Origin: JBNAVY01 sp049700195
GTDB taxonomy: Bacteria; Bacillota; Thermoanaerobacteria; Thermoanaerobacterales; Thermoanaerobacteraceae
Length of the DNA stretch: 24,755 nucleotides
Direction of reading: 5' to 3'
Assembly: GCA_049700195.1 (NCBI GenBank)
Contig: JBNAVY010000028.1
Location: forward strand, 1-24,755
Under the pieces are notes generated by a model that made no database searches, was not told where the DNA came from, and saw only the letters and a list, made by a program, of their open reading frames with translations. Position 1 is the first letter of the stretch; the number at the start of each line of letters is the position of its first letter. Below, piece by piece: positions 1 through 7,899 of the stretch. The position numbers and the translations under genes are program-made.

Positions 1-41
1 ATAATATATTTTTTTAAAATTTTTAATATTATTTATCATTT

Positions 42-257
42 TTATTTATTTTTAAGCCATATAAATTCGTTTTTTAATTCTTTATTACAACGATTATTAC
101 AATCTATCTTAGACATGAATTTTTGTTCTGTTTTATATAATTCTATCTTTTTAGCAAGATAATAATTATATACAAACCTAACACAACCAAAACTTTTAGA
201 TAATTGTATTTTTTGTTCTTCGTTAGGATATAAACGATATTTGTATGCTTTTAACAT
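42..257 (-). pseudogene. tnpB: Truncated TnpB (IS605 OrfB) N-terminal fragment
   Basis: Only the N-terminal helix-turn-helix part of an IS605 OrfB/TnpB protein is present (KAYKYRLYPNEEQ, then SFGCVRFVYNYYLAKK). Full TnpB proteins are roughly 350-450 residues and carry an RNase H-like RuvC nuclease plus a zinc finger; none of that is here. The frame ends at a TAA and the sequence beyond shows no continuation in another frame within the window. The start could be the ATG at 257, which gives the usual MLKAYKYRLYPN beginning, or a GTG at 269 whose G overlaps the tnpA stop (GTGA). TnpB is an RNA-guided nuclease in intact elements; this fragment cannot be one. Confidence 0.85.
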
Positions 258-265
258 AGATAAAT

Positions 266-670
266 TCACCTACCTTTCTTTTGAGAATTAATATAATTTC
301 TTATTTGTTCTTCGGTATTTTCACCAACAGTTGCTACAAAATAAGACGGATTCCATAAATGCCCACCCCAAAGTTGTTTCTTTAATTCTGGGTATTGTTT
401 TAATAGCAGTCTTGCACTTACACCTTTTAATGCCTTTATAATATTTGGTATATAGTGTTGTGGAGTACATTCTATAATTAAATGTATATAGTCTAAATCT
501 CCATTAATTTCTTGTATGACAAACCCATTTTCTATAGCAATTTTATGTAACAATTCTACTAAAGTTTGTTCTATTTTATCTCTTAATACCTTATGCCTAT
601 ATTTTACGCACCATACTACATGATATTGAATAGAATAGACATAACCACGTCCATAATGTACTTGTGCCAT
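266..670 (-). CDS. tnpA: IS200/IS605-family Y1 transposase TnpA, probably inactive
   Basis: A 134-residue protein of the single-tyrosine HUH transposase family, which cuts and rejoins single-stranded DNA at element ends. Family landmarks are the N-terminal YSIQYHVVWCVKYRHKVL segment, the strand holding the HUH motif, and the C-terminal helix RNYINSQ with the catalytic Tyr126 and Gln130. The length is complete for this family (about 130-155). However the HUH position reads DYIHLII, so residue 61 is Tyr (codon TAT) where the metal-binding His (CAT) is expected; His63 is kept. One C-to-T change explains it. Loss of this ligand should abolish nicking. It overlaps the downstream tnpB start. The annotated ATG directly follows a hairpin over its ribosome binding site. 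Confidence 0.93.
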   Translation of the reverse strand: MAQVHYGRGYVYSIQYHVVWCVKYRHKVLRDKIEQTLVELLHKIAIENGFVIQEINGDLDYIHLIIECTPQHYIPNIIKALKGVSARLLLKQYPELKKQLWGGHLWNPSYFVATVGENTEEQIRNYINSQKKGR

Positions 671-698
671 ATGTTACCACCCAATTATAAAGTAACAT
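671..698 (-). promoter_or_regulatory. Hairpin sequestering the tnpA ribosome binding site
   Basis: The 7-bp arms ATGTTAC and GTAACAT (671-677 and 692-698 on the plus strand) are perfect complements. In the tnpA mRNA the loop contains the GGGTGG ribosome binding site and the stem ends right before the start codon. Such 5'-leader structures are known to repress IS200 transposase translation; the role here is inferred from that precedent. Confidence 0.6.
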
Positions 699-772
699 GT
701 GTATATGTAAAGGTCAAGCATTTATCTATAATATCAGATTATATTATAATAACATATGCTACAGTGTCCTTA

Positions 773-792
773 CTCATGACTAAAGTCACGAG
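773..792 (-). repeat. IS605-type terminal hairpin
   Basis: Read on the minus strand this is CTCGTGAC-TTTA-GTCATGAG: an 8-bp stem with one G-T pair and a TTTA loop. IS200/IS605 ends carry subterminal hairpins with exactly this kind of CTTTAG centre, which TnpA recognises as single-stranded DNA. It lies about 100 bp upstream of tnpA, where the left end belongs. A flanking GTCC/GGAC pair could lengthen the stem. Confidence 0.7.
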
Positions 793-883
793 AATGCGGA
801 CGCTAATTTTCACTTATATTCAATAATAATATATTTATTTTATTAATACAATTACAGAATTATTACAATTAATTACGAAAATA

Positions 884-1525
884 TTAATTTTTTATTTTAT
901 TTTTATAATAATTACACATATTATTTAAAGGGCAATTTTCACATTTAGGTTTTCGAGCAGTGCATATGTTTCTGCCATGATATATGAGAAGATGATGGGA
1001 TAAAGACCACAAATCTTTTGGGATAGATTCCATAAGCTGTTTTTCTGTTGTTAATACATCTTTACTATCGGCGATACCTATTCTGTTTGAAACCCTATAT
1101 ACATGAGTATCTACTGCAATAGCCTGTTTTGAGAATGCATTGCTTAAAACAACATTTGCTGTTTTTCTTCCAACACCAGGAAGATTCATTAAATCATCCA
1201 TATTATCAGGCACCATATCATTATATTTATTATGAAGTATTTCACAAGTTTTGAGGATATTTTTAGACTTATTTCTATAAAGCCCACATTCCTTTATTAG
1301 CTCCTGTAATTCTTCATTGGAAAGTTCTAAAAAATCTACAGGTTTCTTGTATTTTTTAAACAACTTTTCAGTAATAATATTTACTCTCTTATCTGTACAT
1401 TGAGCAGATAAAATTGTAGAAATTAAAAGTTCAAAAGGGTTACTAAAATTTAATCCAGATTTTACATCTGGATATAGCTTTTTTAAAATTTTTATTACTT
1501 TAATTGTTTCCTCTTTTGTTAACAT
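884..1525 (-). CDS. nth: Endonuclease III (DNA glycosylase/AP lyase)
   Basis: Base-excision-repair enzyme that removes oxidised pyrimidines and cuts the abasic site. The helix-hairpin-helix LPGVGRKTANVVL with the catalytic lysine and the later AVDTHVYRVSNRIG with the catalytic aspartate are both present, at Lys121 and Asp139 when counted from the chosen start, almost the same as in the E. coli enzyme (120 and 138). A C-terminal [4Fe-4S] loop C-x6-C-x2-C-x5-C (CTARKPKCENCPLNNMC) is complete. Longer starts at 1537 (GTG) and 1534 (ATG) are possible, but AAAGG sits too close to them; the ATG at 1525 fits the family better. The start lies inside the 3' end of queG, so the two are translationally coupled in the lon-like/queG/nth operon. 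Confidence 0.95.
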   Translation of the reverse strand: MLTKEETIKVIKILKKLYPDVKSGLNFSNPFELLISTILSAQCTDKRVNIITEKLFKKYKKPVDFLELSNEELQELIKECGLYRNKSKNILKTCEILHNKYNDMVPDNMDDLMNLPGVGRKTANVVLSNAFSKQAIAVDTHVYRVSNRIGIADSKDVLTTEKQLMESIPKDLWSLSHHLLIYHGRNICTARKPKCENCPLNNMCNYYKNKIKN

Positions 1526-2651
1526 GTTTTTCATCACCTTTCAATAACTCAAGAGCTTTATTCATAATGTTTTTTGCTTTTTCATCTTTTTCATCAAAAA
1601 AGAAATTTTTAATCTCATCATATATTTGAATCCCAAATATTCTAATAATACTATAAAAACTGTATCCTCTTAAAACCGGGCTTTTAGAATTTAATAAATT
1701 CATCAAATAATTAATACATTCTTTAGATTTAATATTCCCACAAATAATAACAGCATTTCTTATAATTATATTTTTCCCACGCCATGAAGCTGAAGTATTT
1801 CCAAAAACCATGTCAAATTCTAAATTTGACATGGTTAAAATTTTGTTAATATCATACATTGGCATAAGTTTTTTCGGTATAAATTCACTATGAAACACTT
1901 TTCTGGCTTTTTGATTATATGGGCAGACTTGCTGACAAGTATCACAGCCATATAATCTTCTACCAATCTTAATCATAATTTCTTTGTCAAGAATTTCTTT
2001 ATTAATAGTCGCGTATGACAAACATTTATTTGAATTTATTTTGTAAGGCTCTATAAGCGCTTTTGTAGGACATGCCTTAAGACACAAATTACAATCACCA
2101 CATTTTGAATCTTGAGGCTGATCTGGTACAAAAAATTTATTTATCAATATTTCACCTAAAAAAATATATGAACCATATTCATCATTTATTATTAAATTAT
2201 TTTTCCCAAACCATCCTATTCCTGCACTATGGGCAATAGCTCTTTCTAAAAGTGGATTATTATCTACTAAACTAACTGCTTTTAAATCTTCACAATAAAA
2301 TTTTATAAATTCAACAAGCATATCCATTTTTTCTTTTAATACTATGTGATAATCAATACCCCAAGCTGATTTAGATATTATCCCACAATTTTTACATTCT
2401 TTATCAAAATCAAATTCAATATTATAAGAAATAGCAACAGAAATTATAGTTTTTACATCCTCTAAGATTAAATATGGATTAATTCTTCTTTCAAGGTCAT
2501 TTTCTTCTATGGAACAGCTTAAATTCAATTTTTCTCTTTCGACAAGTAAATCTTTATAATTTTTTAAACAATCTGGATTTGCAAATCCTATTAAATCTAT
2601 ACCTAAATCATAAGCTTTCAATTTAATTCTTTCTTTACTAATTTTATTTAT
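1500..2651 (-). CDS. queG: Epoxyqueuosine reductase
   Basis: Last step of tRNA queuosine synthesis: cobalamin- and iron-sulfur-dependent reduction of epoxyqueuosine to queuosine in the wobble base of GUN-anticodon tRNAs. The family signature LLERAIAHSAGIGWFGKN is followed by two ferredoxin-type clusters (CGDCNLCLKACP, then CDTCQQVCPYN) with an additional conserved Cys between them, and a C-terminal HEAT-like region. The start is unclear: a TTG at 2621 has no good ribosome binding site and leaves only 6 residues before the conserved GIDLIGF, about ten fewer than usual. In frame upstream lies an ATA codon at 2651 exactly 9 nt after AGGAG, inside the end of the lon-like gene, which restores the normal N-terminus. 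I give the longer form; TTG at 2621 is the conventional alternative. Confidence 0.9.
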   Translation of the reverse strand: MNKISKERIKLKAYDLGIDLIGFANPDCLKNYKDLLVEREKLNLSCSIEENDLERRINPYLILEDVKTIISVAISYNIEFDFDKECKNCGIISKSAWGIDYHIVLKEKMDMLVEFIKFYCEDLKAVSLVDNNPLLERAIAHSAGIGWFGKNNLIINDEYGSYIFLGEILINKFFVPDQPQDSKCGDCNLCLKACPTKALIEPYKINSNKCLSYATINKEILDKEIMIKIGRRLYGCDTCQQVCPYNQKARKVFHSEFIPKKLMPMYDINKILTMSNLEFDMVFGNTSASWRGKNIIIRNAVIICGNIKSKECINYLMNLLNSKSPVLRGYSFYSIIRIFGIQIYDEIKNFFFDEKDEKAKNIMNKALELLKGDEKHVNKRGNN

Positions 2652-5007
2652 CTTTCTTATCTCCTTTCTTATTTACTAATATTTCATAATAATTTCTTAA
2701 TTTGTTTGAAACAGCATCAAATATTTCTTCTATTTTTTTGCCAGTTAAAATTTCCATACCCTCTTCTATTGTCTTTACACTGTAAATATGAAACATACCA
2801 TTTTTTACAGAATCTATTATTTCATCATTTAAAATTAAATTATCAATATTTTGCTCTGGTATTATTACCCCCTGTTCTCCTGTTAGTCCTTTTACTTTGC
2901 ATAACTTATAAAAACCTTCAATTTTATGTATAACACCACCAACAGGTTGTATTTGCCCAAATTGATTTACCGAACCAGTAACTGCAATACCCTGTTTAAT
3001 AGGTATTTCTGATAAACTAGACAATAATCCATATAATTCTGTACTCGAAGCACTATCTCCTTCGACCCCTTCATATAACTGTTCAAAACAAATTCGTGCT
3101 GAAAAGGCTATAGGAAAATCTTTTGCAAATTTATTACCTAAATAACCTGAAAGTATCATTACTCCTTTATCGTGTATATGTCCACTCATCTTAGATTCTC
3201 TTTCTATATTTATAACACCTTCTTCACCCATATATGTAGTTACTGTTATTTTAGATGGTTTGCCGAATTCATAATCTCCCAGATCAATAACTGCCAATCC
3301 ATTTACTGCTCCAACTTTTTCACCTTCTACATCTATTAAATAAATATTATTTTTAAACATTTCTATAATTTTTTCTTCAATCATATTAACTCTTTTTATT
3401 TTTTCATCAATTGCTTTTTCTACATGATAAGAATTAACAATATTGCTTCCTTCTATTTCCGCCCATACATTTGCTTCATAAAGAAGTTCAACTATCTCAT
3501 TAAAACGCGTAGTAAGCTTTTTCTGATCTTCTGATAATCTTGTGCTATATTCTATTATTTTAGCAACTCCTGTTTTATCAAAAGCTCTTAAATTATCTTC
3601 AATACAATGAGTTTTAATAAATGAAACCATATCGTTAATATTTTTATTATTTAGCTCCATATCACTGTCAAAGTCAACTTTAATTTTAAAAAACTTTTTA
3701 AAATCTTCATCATAATTATATAAAAGTTGATAAAAATACGGTGTCCCAATAAGTATAATTTTTATATTTAAATCAATAGGTTCTGGTTTTAATGAAGATA
3801 TAGAAAGCAATCCATATTGAGAAGTTATATTCTCTATAGTTATTTTTTCGGTTTTTAATGATCTTTTTAGTGCATCCCAAACATAAGGATAAGTTAAAAC
3901 ATCTTTTGCTTGAAGTATTAAATATCCTCCGTTAGCTTTATGTAAAGCACCTGCCTTAATCTTTGTAAAATCTGTTGTAGCAACACCAAAATCACTTTCA
4001 TATTCAATATTGCCAATAATGTTGTTATAATTTGGATTATATTCAAAAACTATAGGTGCTCCAATAGTTGCACTATTGTCAACCAGAAGATTAATCATAT
4101 ACTTTTTTAAAAAGCCTTTTTCATTTTTTCTAACCATAAAAGGAAATGGATTTTCTTCTCCATCAGTGTTTTTAAAATTATCGAGGTTTCCTAAAATGTC
4201 CCTTTTTACACTTTCTAAATATTTTAATACACTTTCATTATTGCTATATTTTGCTTTTAAATCTTCAAATCTATGTCCTACAGCAAATATACCTATATTG
4301 TTATCAAGAACTTTAATTTCATCTCTTGCTTGCTTGTCTATTCCTTGTATTTCTTTCCATATTTGTAGAGCTTTAATTTCAAATTCAGAAGCTTTTTTTT
4401 CTATTTCTTTTCTAGTTTCTTCATCAAGTTTTTGAAAATCTTCTTGACTTATTTGAACTCCATTTATTACAGGTATACTTATAATTCCCGTTTTTGTATC
4501 TTTTAAAATAAATCCAAAACTTTTGGCTAAGCTGTTTAATTCATCAACAAGTTGATTTTTTTTATCCTGAAATTTTTTTATAATTTCATTTCTTTGAATC
4601 TCATAAGAATCTGAATCAAAAGCTTTTGGAATATCTCTTTGAAGCTGTTCTACAAAATCTTCCATATCTTCTTGTAATTGCTTACCAAAGCCTGCAGAAA
4701 GTTCAATAGCTAAAGGTTGTGACGGTTTTTCAAAATTATAAACATATATCCAATCATTAGGTTTTTGTTCTTTTTCTGCAATTTTTTTGATATAACTTTC
4801 GGCAAAACTGCTTTTGCCAGTACCTGAAATACCCGTCATAAAAATATTGTATCCTTTTTGCTTGATTATAAGTCCAAACTTCATAGCTTCCTCTGCTCTT
4901 TTCTGTCCTACAATACCTTCTAAAGGTTTAATATCATCTGTTGTCTCAAAATCAAAAATATCTGGATTAATATAATTTTTTAATTTATTAACATCTATTT
5001 TACCCAT
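2644..5007 (-). CDS. Lon-like AAA+ ATP-dependent serine protease (S16, LonB/LonC type)
   Basis: A 787-residue cytosolic AAA+ protease. Walker A GISGTGKS lies at residues 59-66 after a GIVGQKRAEEAM box. A long coiled-coil-rich insertion of about 250 residues follows, then a second part of the ATPase with ANGGYLILQAKDVL, where a canonical acidic Walker B is not obvious. The C-terminal S16 peptidase has the catalytic dyad Ser652 (in EGDSASS) and Lys695 (in VGGVIHKIEGF), 43 residues apart as in E. coli Lon (Ser679/Lys722). No Lon N-terminal substrate domain is present, which places it in the COG1067 type rather than classical LonA. An AGGAGG sits 8-9 nt before the ATG. It heads the operon with queG and nth. 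Substrates are unknown. Confidence 0.92.
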   Translation of the reverse strand: MGKIDVNKLKNYINPDIFDFETTDDIKPLEGIVGQKRAEEAMKFGLIIKQKGYNIFMTGISGTGKSSFAESYIKKIAEKEQKPNDWIYVYNFEKPSQPLAIELSAGFGKQLQEDMEDFVEQLQRDIPKAFDSDSYEIQRNEIIKKFQDKKNQLVDELNSLAKSFGFILKDTKTGIISIPVINGVQISQEDFQKLDEETRKEIEKKASEFEIKALQIWKEIQGIDKQARDEIKVLDNNIGIFAVGHRFEDLKAKYSNNESVLKYLESVKRDILGNLDNFKNTDGEENPFPFMVRKNEKGFLKKYMINLLVDNSATIGAPIVFEYNPNYNNIIGNIEYESDFGVATTDFTKIKAGALHKANGGYLILQAKDVLTYPYVWDALKRSLKTEKITIENITSQYGLLSISSLKPEPIDLNIKIILIGTPYFYQLLYNYDEDFKKFFKIKVDFDSDMELNNKNINDMVSFIKTHCIEDNLRAFDKTGVAKIIEYSTRLSEDQKKLTTRFNEIVELLYEANVWAEIEGSNIVNSYHVEKAIDEKIKRVNMIEEKIIEMFKNNIYLIDVEGEKVGAVNGLAVIDLGDYEFGKPSKITVTTYMGEEGVINIERESKMSGHIHDKGVMILSGYLGNKFAKDFPIAFSARICFEQLYEGVEGDSASSTELYGLLSSLSEIPIKQGIAVTGSVNQFGQIQPVGGVIHKIEGFYKLCKVKGLTGEQGVIIPEQNIDNLILNDEIIDSVKNGMFHIYSVKTIEEGMEILTGKKIEEIFDAVSNKLRNYYEILVNKKGDKKDK

Positions 5008-5066
5008 AAGACTCCCTCCTCTTAAAATAATTATTCGCCATTGAAATAAATTTTCCTTCTTTAATG

Positions 5067-5091
5067 AAAAAAAAGACTGAAAAATTCAGTC
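5067..5091 (-). terminator. Rho-independent terminator after the spore protein gene
   Basis: On the minus strand GACTGAA and TTCAGTC form a 7-bp stem with a 3-nt loop, followed by eight T (5067-5074). It separates the spore-protein gene from the lon-like operon. Confidence 0.85.
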
Positions 5092-5104
5092 ATATAAAAT
5101 AAAT

Positions 5105-5341
5105 TCATTTATGAGGTTTTACATTTTCTATTTCTCCATCTTCTTCATCCATTTTTCTTTCAGCATAATCTATCATTTTTTTTACCATATTTTCACCAAT
5201 CTTGCCAACTTCTCTTGTTGTCATGTTTCCCCAACCTTTTTTTTCTATATTATCATCTAGTCGTAATTCTTCTGCTACTTCTTGCTTTAGACTTTCTAAT
5301 TCATCTTCAGCTTTAGGGTATAGTTTTTTCTTTTTAGACAT
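5105..5341 (-). CDS. Alpha/beta-type small acid-soluble spore protein
   Basis: A 78-residue spore-core protein that coats DNA and protects it from UV and heat; it is degraded at germination by the GPR protease. The two family blocks are visible: LESLKQEVAEEL near residue 17, which is the region of the GPR cleavage site, and GWGNMTTREVGKIGENMVKKMI near 36-57, followed by a helix AERKM. The lysine-rich start and acidic tail are extensions. AGGGGTGG precedes the ATG. Genes of this family are normally read by the forespore sigma-G polymerase; I could not see a convincing sigma-G promoter. Its presence is the strongest evidence that the organism sporulates. Confidence 0.92.
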   Translation of the reverse strand: MSKKKKLYPKAEDELESLKQEVAEELRLDDNIEKKGWGNMTTREVGKIGENMVKKMIDYAERKMDEEDGEIENVKPHK

Positions 5342-5353
5342 ATAACCACCCCT

Positions 5354-5382
5354 AAAATATTTTTTCCAAAAAAAAATATTTT
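5354..5382 (-). repeat. AT-only 12-bp inverted repeat in the spore-protein leader
   Basis: The arms AAAATATTTTTT and AAAAAATATTTT are perfectly complementary with a 5-nt loop. In the minus-strand mRNA the hairpin ends right next to the AGGGGTGG ribosome binding site of the spore-protein gene. It has no T tract after it, so it is more likely an mRNA 5'-end stabiliser or translational element than a terminator. Confidence 0.5.
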
Positions 5383-5389
5383 ATGTAAT

Positions 5390-5413
5390 TAAAAAGTCTA
5401 AAAATCGGACTTA
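5390..5413 (-). terminator. Weak terminator after the ferredoxin gene
   Basis: On the minus strand AAGTC and GACTT flank a 9-nt loop and are followed by TTTTTAATT. The stem is only 5 bp and overlaps the last codon area of the ferredoxin gene. It would make the ferredoxin and spore protein separate units, as expected from their different roles. Confidence 0.4.
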
Positions 5414-5599
5414 AATTTCTTTTATTGCTTCTGTAGGGCAAGATTCCATAGCATCCCTTACTTCATCTTCTTTATCTAAAGGAACTTCCTTAACAATAAC
5501 ATGAGATTTGCCTTCATCATTCCAATCAAAAACTTCAGGACAAATGTCTATACAAACTCCACAAGCAATACATAAATCTTGGTCAACAGTTACTTTCAT
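5411..5599 (-). CDS. Ferredoxin, single [4Fe-4S]
   Basis: A 62-residue electron carrier of the Moorella/Thermotoga one-cluster type. CIACGVCIDICP supplies three ligands (C-x2-C-x2-C) and the later SCPTEAI cysteine the fourth. The Cys before the first Pro is extra; its usual disulfide partner in related proteins is not present here. The ATG at 5599 is preceded by GGAGGG at 7 nt; a longer TTG start would put the ribosome binding site inside the coding region, so I reject it. Single gene, with its own promoter upstream. Confidence 0.95.
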   Translation of the reverse strand: MKVTVDQDLCIACGVCIDICPEVFDWNDEGKSHVIVKEVPLDKEDEVRDAMESCPTEAIKEI

Positions 5600-5639
5600 A
5601 TACATTCCCTCCAATTTTTATAATATACTTTATATATAC

Positions 5640-5648
5640 ATTATATCA
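5640..5648 (-). promoter_or_regulatory. Extended -10 promoter for ferredoxin
   Basis: On the minus strand TGATATAAT (TG-n-TATAAT) lies about 40 nt before the ferredoxin start. The -35 hexamer 16 nt upstream (TTTAAA) is poor, which fits an extended -10 promoter. Confidence 0.55.
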
Positions 5649-5723
5649 CAAAACATAATTATTTAAACGCAATTTTAGGGAATATTTATTTAAATAAAAG
5701 AATAATATATAATTAATTTATTT

Positions 5724-6386
5724 TTAAGCATATGAAATAATTTCTTTTAAAAAGTTATATAATTTATACATTTCATGGTTATTTAATTCATTTAAATATT
5801 TATAAAACTTCTCCATATTCTCTGAAAGAACAAAATCAATATCATTTTTAACTTTTGTATAAATTAAAATACCTAATATAGCACCTGTAAACAAAATCAG
5901 AGAAGAATTGGGATTTACACAAAGCATCAGATTGCTTTCAATATTTGATATTGTACCTTCTCCTAACATCTTTAATTTCAAGAAAAAAGCAGTTAATGCA
6001 TATGCACAAAACTCTATAGGTGTAGTAGTATTAAACATTTCATTTAATACCTCTTCCATAAAATTGGAATCGTCAGCTTTTATTTTTGTAAGTAAATTAG
6101 ATCTTAATTTATCCCAATTGTCATTATTTGAAACTTTTAAAACTTCATATGCTCTTTCAGTTGGTAAAAACATAAGCATAGAACGTCCTTGAGTTTTTTC
6201 TGCATTGATTAAATATTTAGTTTCAACATAGCCTTCTTTTTCAAGCTCTTTTAAAATATCATATGCCGTCCATTTGCTTATTTTCATATTGCTCGCAACA
6301 TCTGTATAATGAACTGGTAGCCCATTTTCCTTTGATAAATTTATAAGGGTTTTTAAAAAATCCAAGCGCCGTTTTGTAATAGACAT
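5724..6386 (-). CDS. Winged-helix DNA-binding protein, unknown ligand
   Basis: A 220-residue protein whose first 65 or so residues form a winged helix (SITKRRLDFLKTLINL, then the recognition segment MKISKWTAYDILKELEKEGYVETKYL). The remaining 150 residues are hydrophobic and mostly helical (FCAYALTAFFLKLKML, then SSLILFTGAILGILIYTK) and have no motif I recognise; they may be a dimer or ligand domain, possibly membrane-touching. GAGGTG precedes the ATG. It begins 60 bp downstream of the radical SAM gene on the same strand with no terminator between, so the two are likely co-transcribed and the protein may autoregulate that operon. That role is inference. Confidence 0.75.
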   Translation of the reverse strand: MSITKRRLDFLKTLINLSKENGLPVHYTDVASNMKISKWTAYDILKELEKEGYVETKYLINAEKTQGRSMLMFLPTERAYEVLKVSNNDNWDKLRSNLLTKIKADDSNFMEEVLNEMFNTTTPIEFCAYALTAFFLKLKMLGEGTISNIESNLMLCVNPNSSLILFTGAILGILIYTKVKNDIDFVLSENMEKFYKYLNELNNHEMYKLYNFLKEIISYA

Positions 6387-6445
6387 TTCAACACCTCATC
6401 TAATAATGCTATTACTTAACTTTATAAAGTATTTTTATAATTTAG

Positions 6446-7786
6446 TCAAGCATCTTTTTTAGATTTAGTCTTTTCATTCCATATTTTATCAGCTGTTTTA
6501 GCCCAATTATCTGCTACAACACTTAAATCATCATATAAATTTTCAATATGAGATTTTTCACTATTTTCAGTATGTTTAGCATTTGATTCTCTTACAATCT
6601 CAAGAAGTTTTTCAGGATTGTCAATTAAAGGACAAGGTCTTAAATGATTTTGATTAAATGGCTGCCTTTTTCTATAGCTTTTCATAATAGGCGACTGTAA
6701 TGCTTCTAATAAACTTACCTCGTTTATATTTACATTTGAATAATGTATAAAAGCACAAGGTTCAACTTCCCCTGCGGCATTTATATGAAGATATCTTCTT
6801 CCTCCTGCAATACAACCACCACTAAATTCACCGTCATTCCAGAAGTCAATTGCAAAAAGTTCTTTATTTGACCTTATGTAATTTATCCTCTCATACATAT
6901 ATTTTCTCTGATCAGGGGTAACCATAAAATTTATATCTGGATCTCTGCCTATAGGAATATAAGTAAAATACCAGGCAAAAGCAGCACCTTTTTTTATCAG
7001 CATGTCTACAAATTCATCGCTTGATACCTCTTCTACATTAGTTCTCGCGTACACAGTCGAATACCCAAAAATTATACCATTTTCCCTCATTAAGTCCATT
7101 GTTTCCATTATTTTATCAAAAGTGCCCTTTCCCCTTATCGCATCATTATTTTCTCTAAATCCATTAATACTCACTGCAAAAGTAATATTTCCCACTCTTT
7201 TTACTTCATTTATTATTTCTCCGTCAATTAAAGTACCGTTTGTAAATAAATGAAATACTTGATTTTTATGCTTTTCTGCTAGTTTTATAATGTCCTTCAT
7301 TCTAACTGTCGGTTCTCCTCCTGATAAAACAATAAAATATATACCCATCTCTTCCGCTTCTGTACATATTTTATCCATAACTTCAAATGAAAGATTGTGA
7401 GGTTTATATTGTCCTGCCCAACATCCTACACATCTTAAGTTACAAGCCTCTGTAGGATCCATTAAAATTGCCCATGGAATGTTTATGTCATATTTTTCTT
7501 CTAATTTTTTTTGCTTTGGAATACCCTTTAATCCCGAATTTACAAAAAAATTAATTCCCAAAGTTTTTATTATATTTTTATCAGTCCTATTCAAGAGTTT
7601 AACTGTATACTTATACCAATTGCTGTCTTTGTCATCTAAAAATTTTCTTACTGTATCAATTTCTTCTTTATGATTTGGCATTACTGCTAGTTTTGATAAA
7701 AGATTTGATATTTTGTCTAAATTTTTTTCTGGATCTTTTTCTATATAACTAATAAGTGCACCGACAACAGGATCAACAAACTTCAT
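6446..7786 (-). CDS. Radical SAM/SPASM-like protein, uncharacterised
   Basis: A 446-residue enzyme with the radical SAM cluster motif C-x3-C-x2-C at Cys115, 119 and 122 (ACNLRCVGCWAGQY), the SAM-binding LSGGEPTVR and a C-terminal region with extra cysteines (GGCIAGGRRYLHINAAGEVEPC, then RPCPLID) typical of an auxiliary cluster. About 100 residues precede the catalytic core (LISYIEKDPEKN, NFFVNSGLKGIPKQ), a pattern I know from a widespread group of clostridial radical SAM proteins annotated without function. A link to lipid-joining enzymes (the Tes/membrane-spanning-lipid group) is a guess only. GGGAGGTG sits before the ATG at 7786; a longer TTG start would include the ribosome binding site. 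Leads an operon with the winged-helix gene. Confidence 0.85.
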   Translation of the reverse strand: MKFVDPVVGALISYIEKDPEKNLDKISNLLSKLAVMPNHKEEIDTVRKFLDDKDSNWYKYTVKLLNRTDKNIIKTLGINFFVNSGLKGIPKQKKLEEKYDINIPWAILMDPTEACNLRCVGCWAGQYKPHNLSFEVMDKICTEAEEMGIYFIVLSGGEPTVRMKDIIKLAEKHKNQVFHLFTNGTLIDGEIINEVKRVGNITFAVSINGFRENNDAIRGKGTFDKIMETMDLMRENGIIFGYSTVYARTNVEEVSSDEFVDMLIKKGAAFAWYFTYIPIGRDPDINFMVTPDQRKYMYERINYIRSNKELFAIDFWNDGEFSGGCIAGGRRYLHINAAGEVEPCAFIHYSNVNINEVSLLEALQSPIMKSYRKRQPFNQNHLRPCPLIDNPEKLLEIVRESNAKHTENSEKSHIENLYDDLSVVADNWAKTADKIWNEKTKSKKDA

Positions 7787-7899
7787 AATTACACCTCCCA
7801 AATTTTATTTTATCACAAAAAATACAATAAACCAAAAAGACCAAAATTCTCAATAATAATTATACTACTTTCAATAACATATTACAAGAGTAGTAATAT

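Larger units (their letters stand above)
1..792 (-). mobile_element. Decayed IS200/IS605-family insertion sequence (partial)
   Basis: This stretch holds a Y1-transposase gene (tnpA), the first part of a tnpB gene and one terminal hairpin (773-792), in the usual IS605 order and orientation. The tnpB frame stops after about 70 codons and is followed by AT-rich DNA without TnpB similarity up to the window edge, so the right end is not visible. The transposase has lost one catalytic histidine. The element looks immobile by itself. I infer decay rather than an active copy; the exact left boundary beyond the hairpin is not resolved. Confidence 0.8.

Noticed and set aside
1..257. Omega-RNA (TnpB guide RNA) at the tnpB 3' end
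   Set aside because: The tnpB gene is truncated and the right end with its guide scaffold is not within the window.
4076..4435. Open frame of 119 codons on the plus strand inside the lon-like gene
   Set aside because: It is antisense to a well-supported gene, has no ribosome binding site and encodes a low-complexity hydrophobic/serine sequence, as expected of a shadow frame.
5685..5698. Perfect 14-bp palindrome TTTATTTAAATAAA between the ferredoxin and winged-helix genes
   Set aside because: It contains only A and T and such palindromes are common by chance at this base composition.
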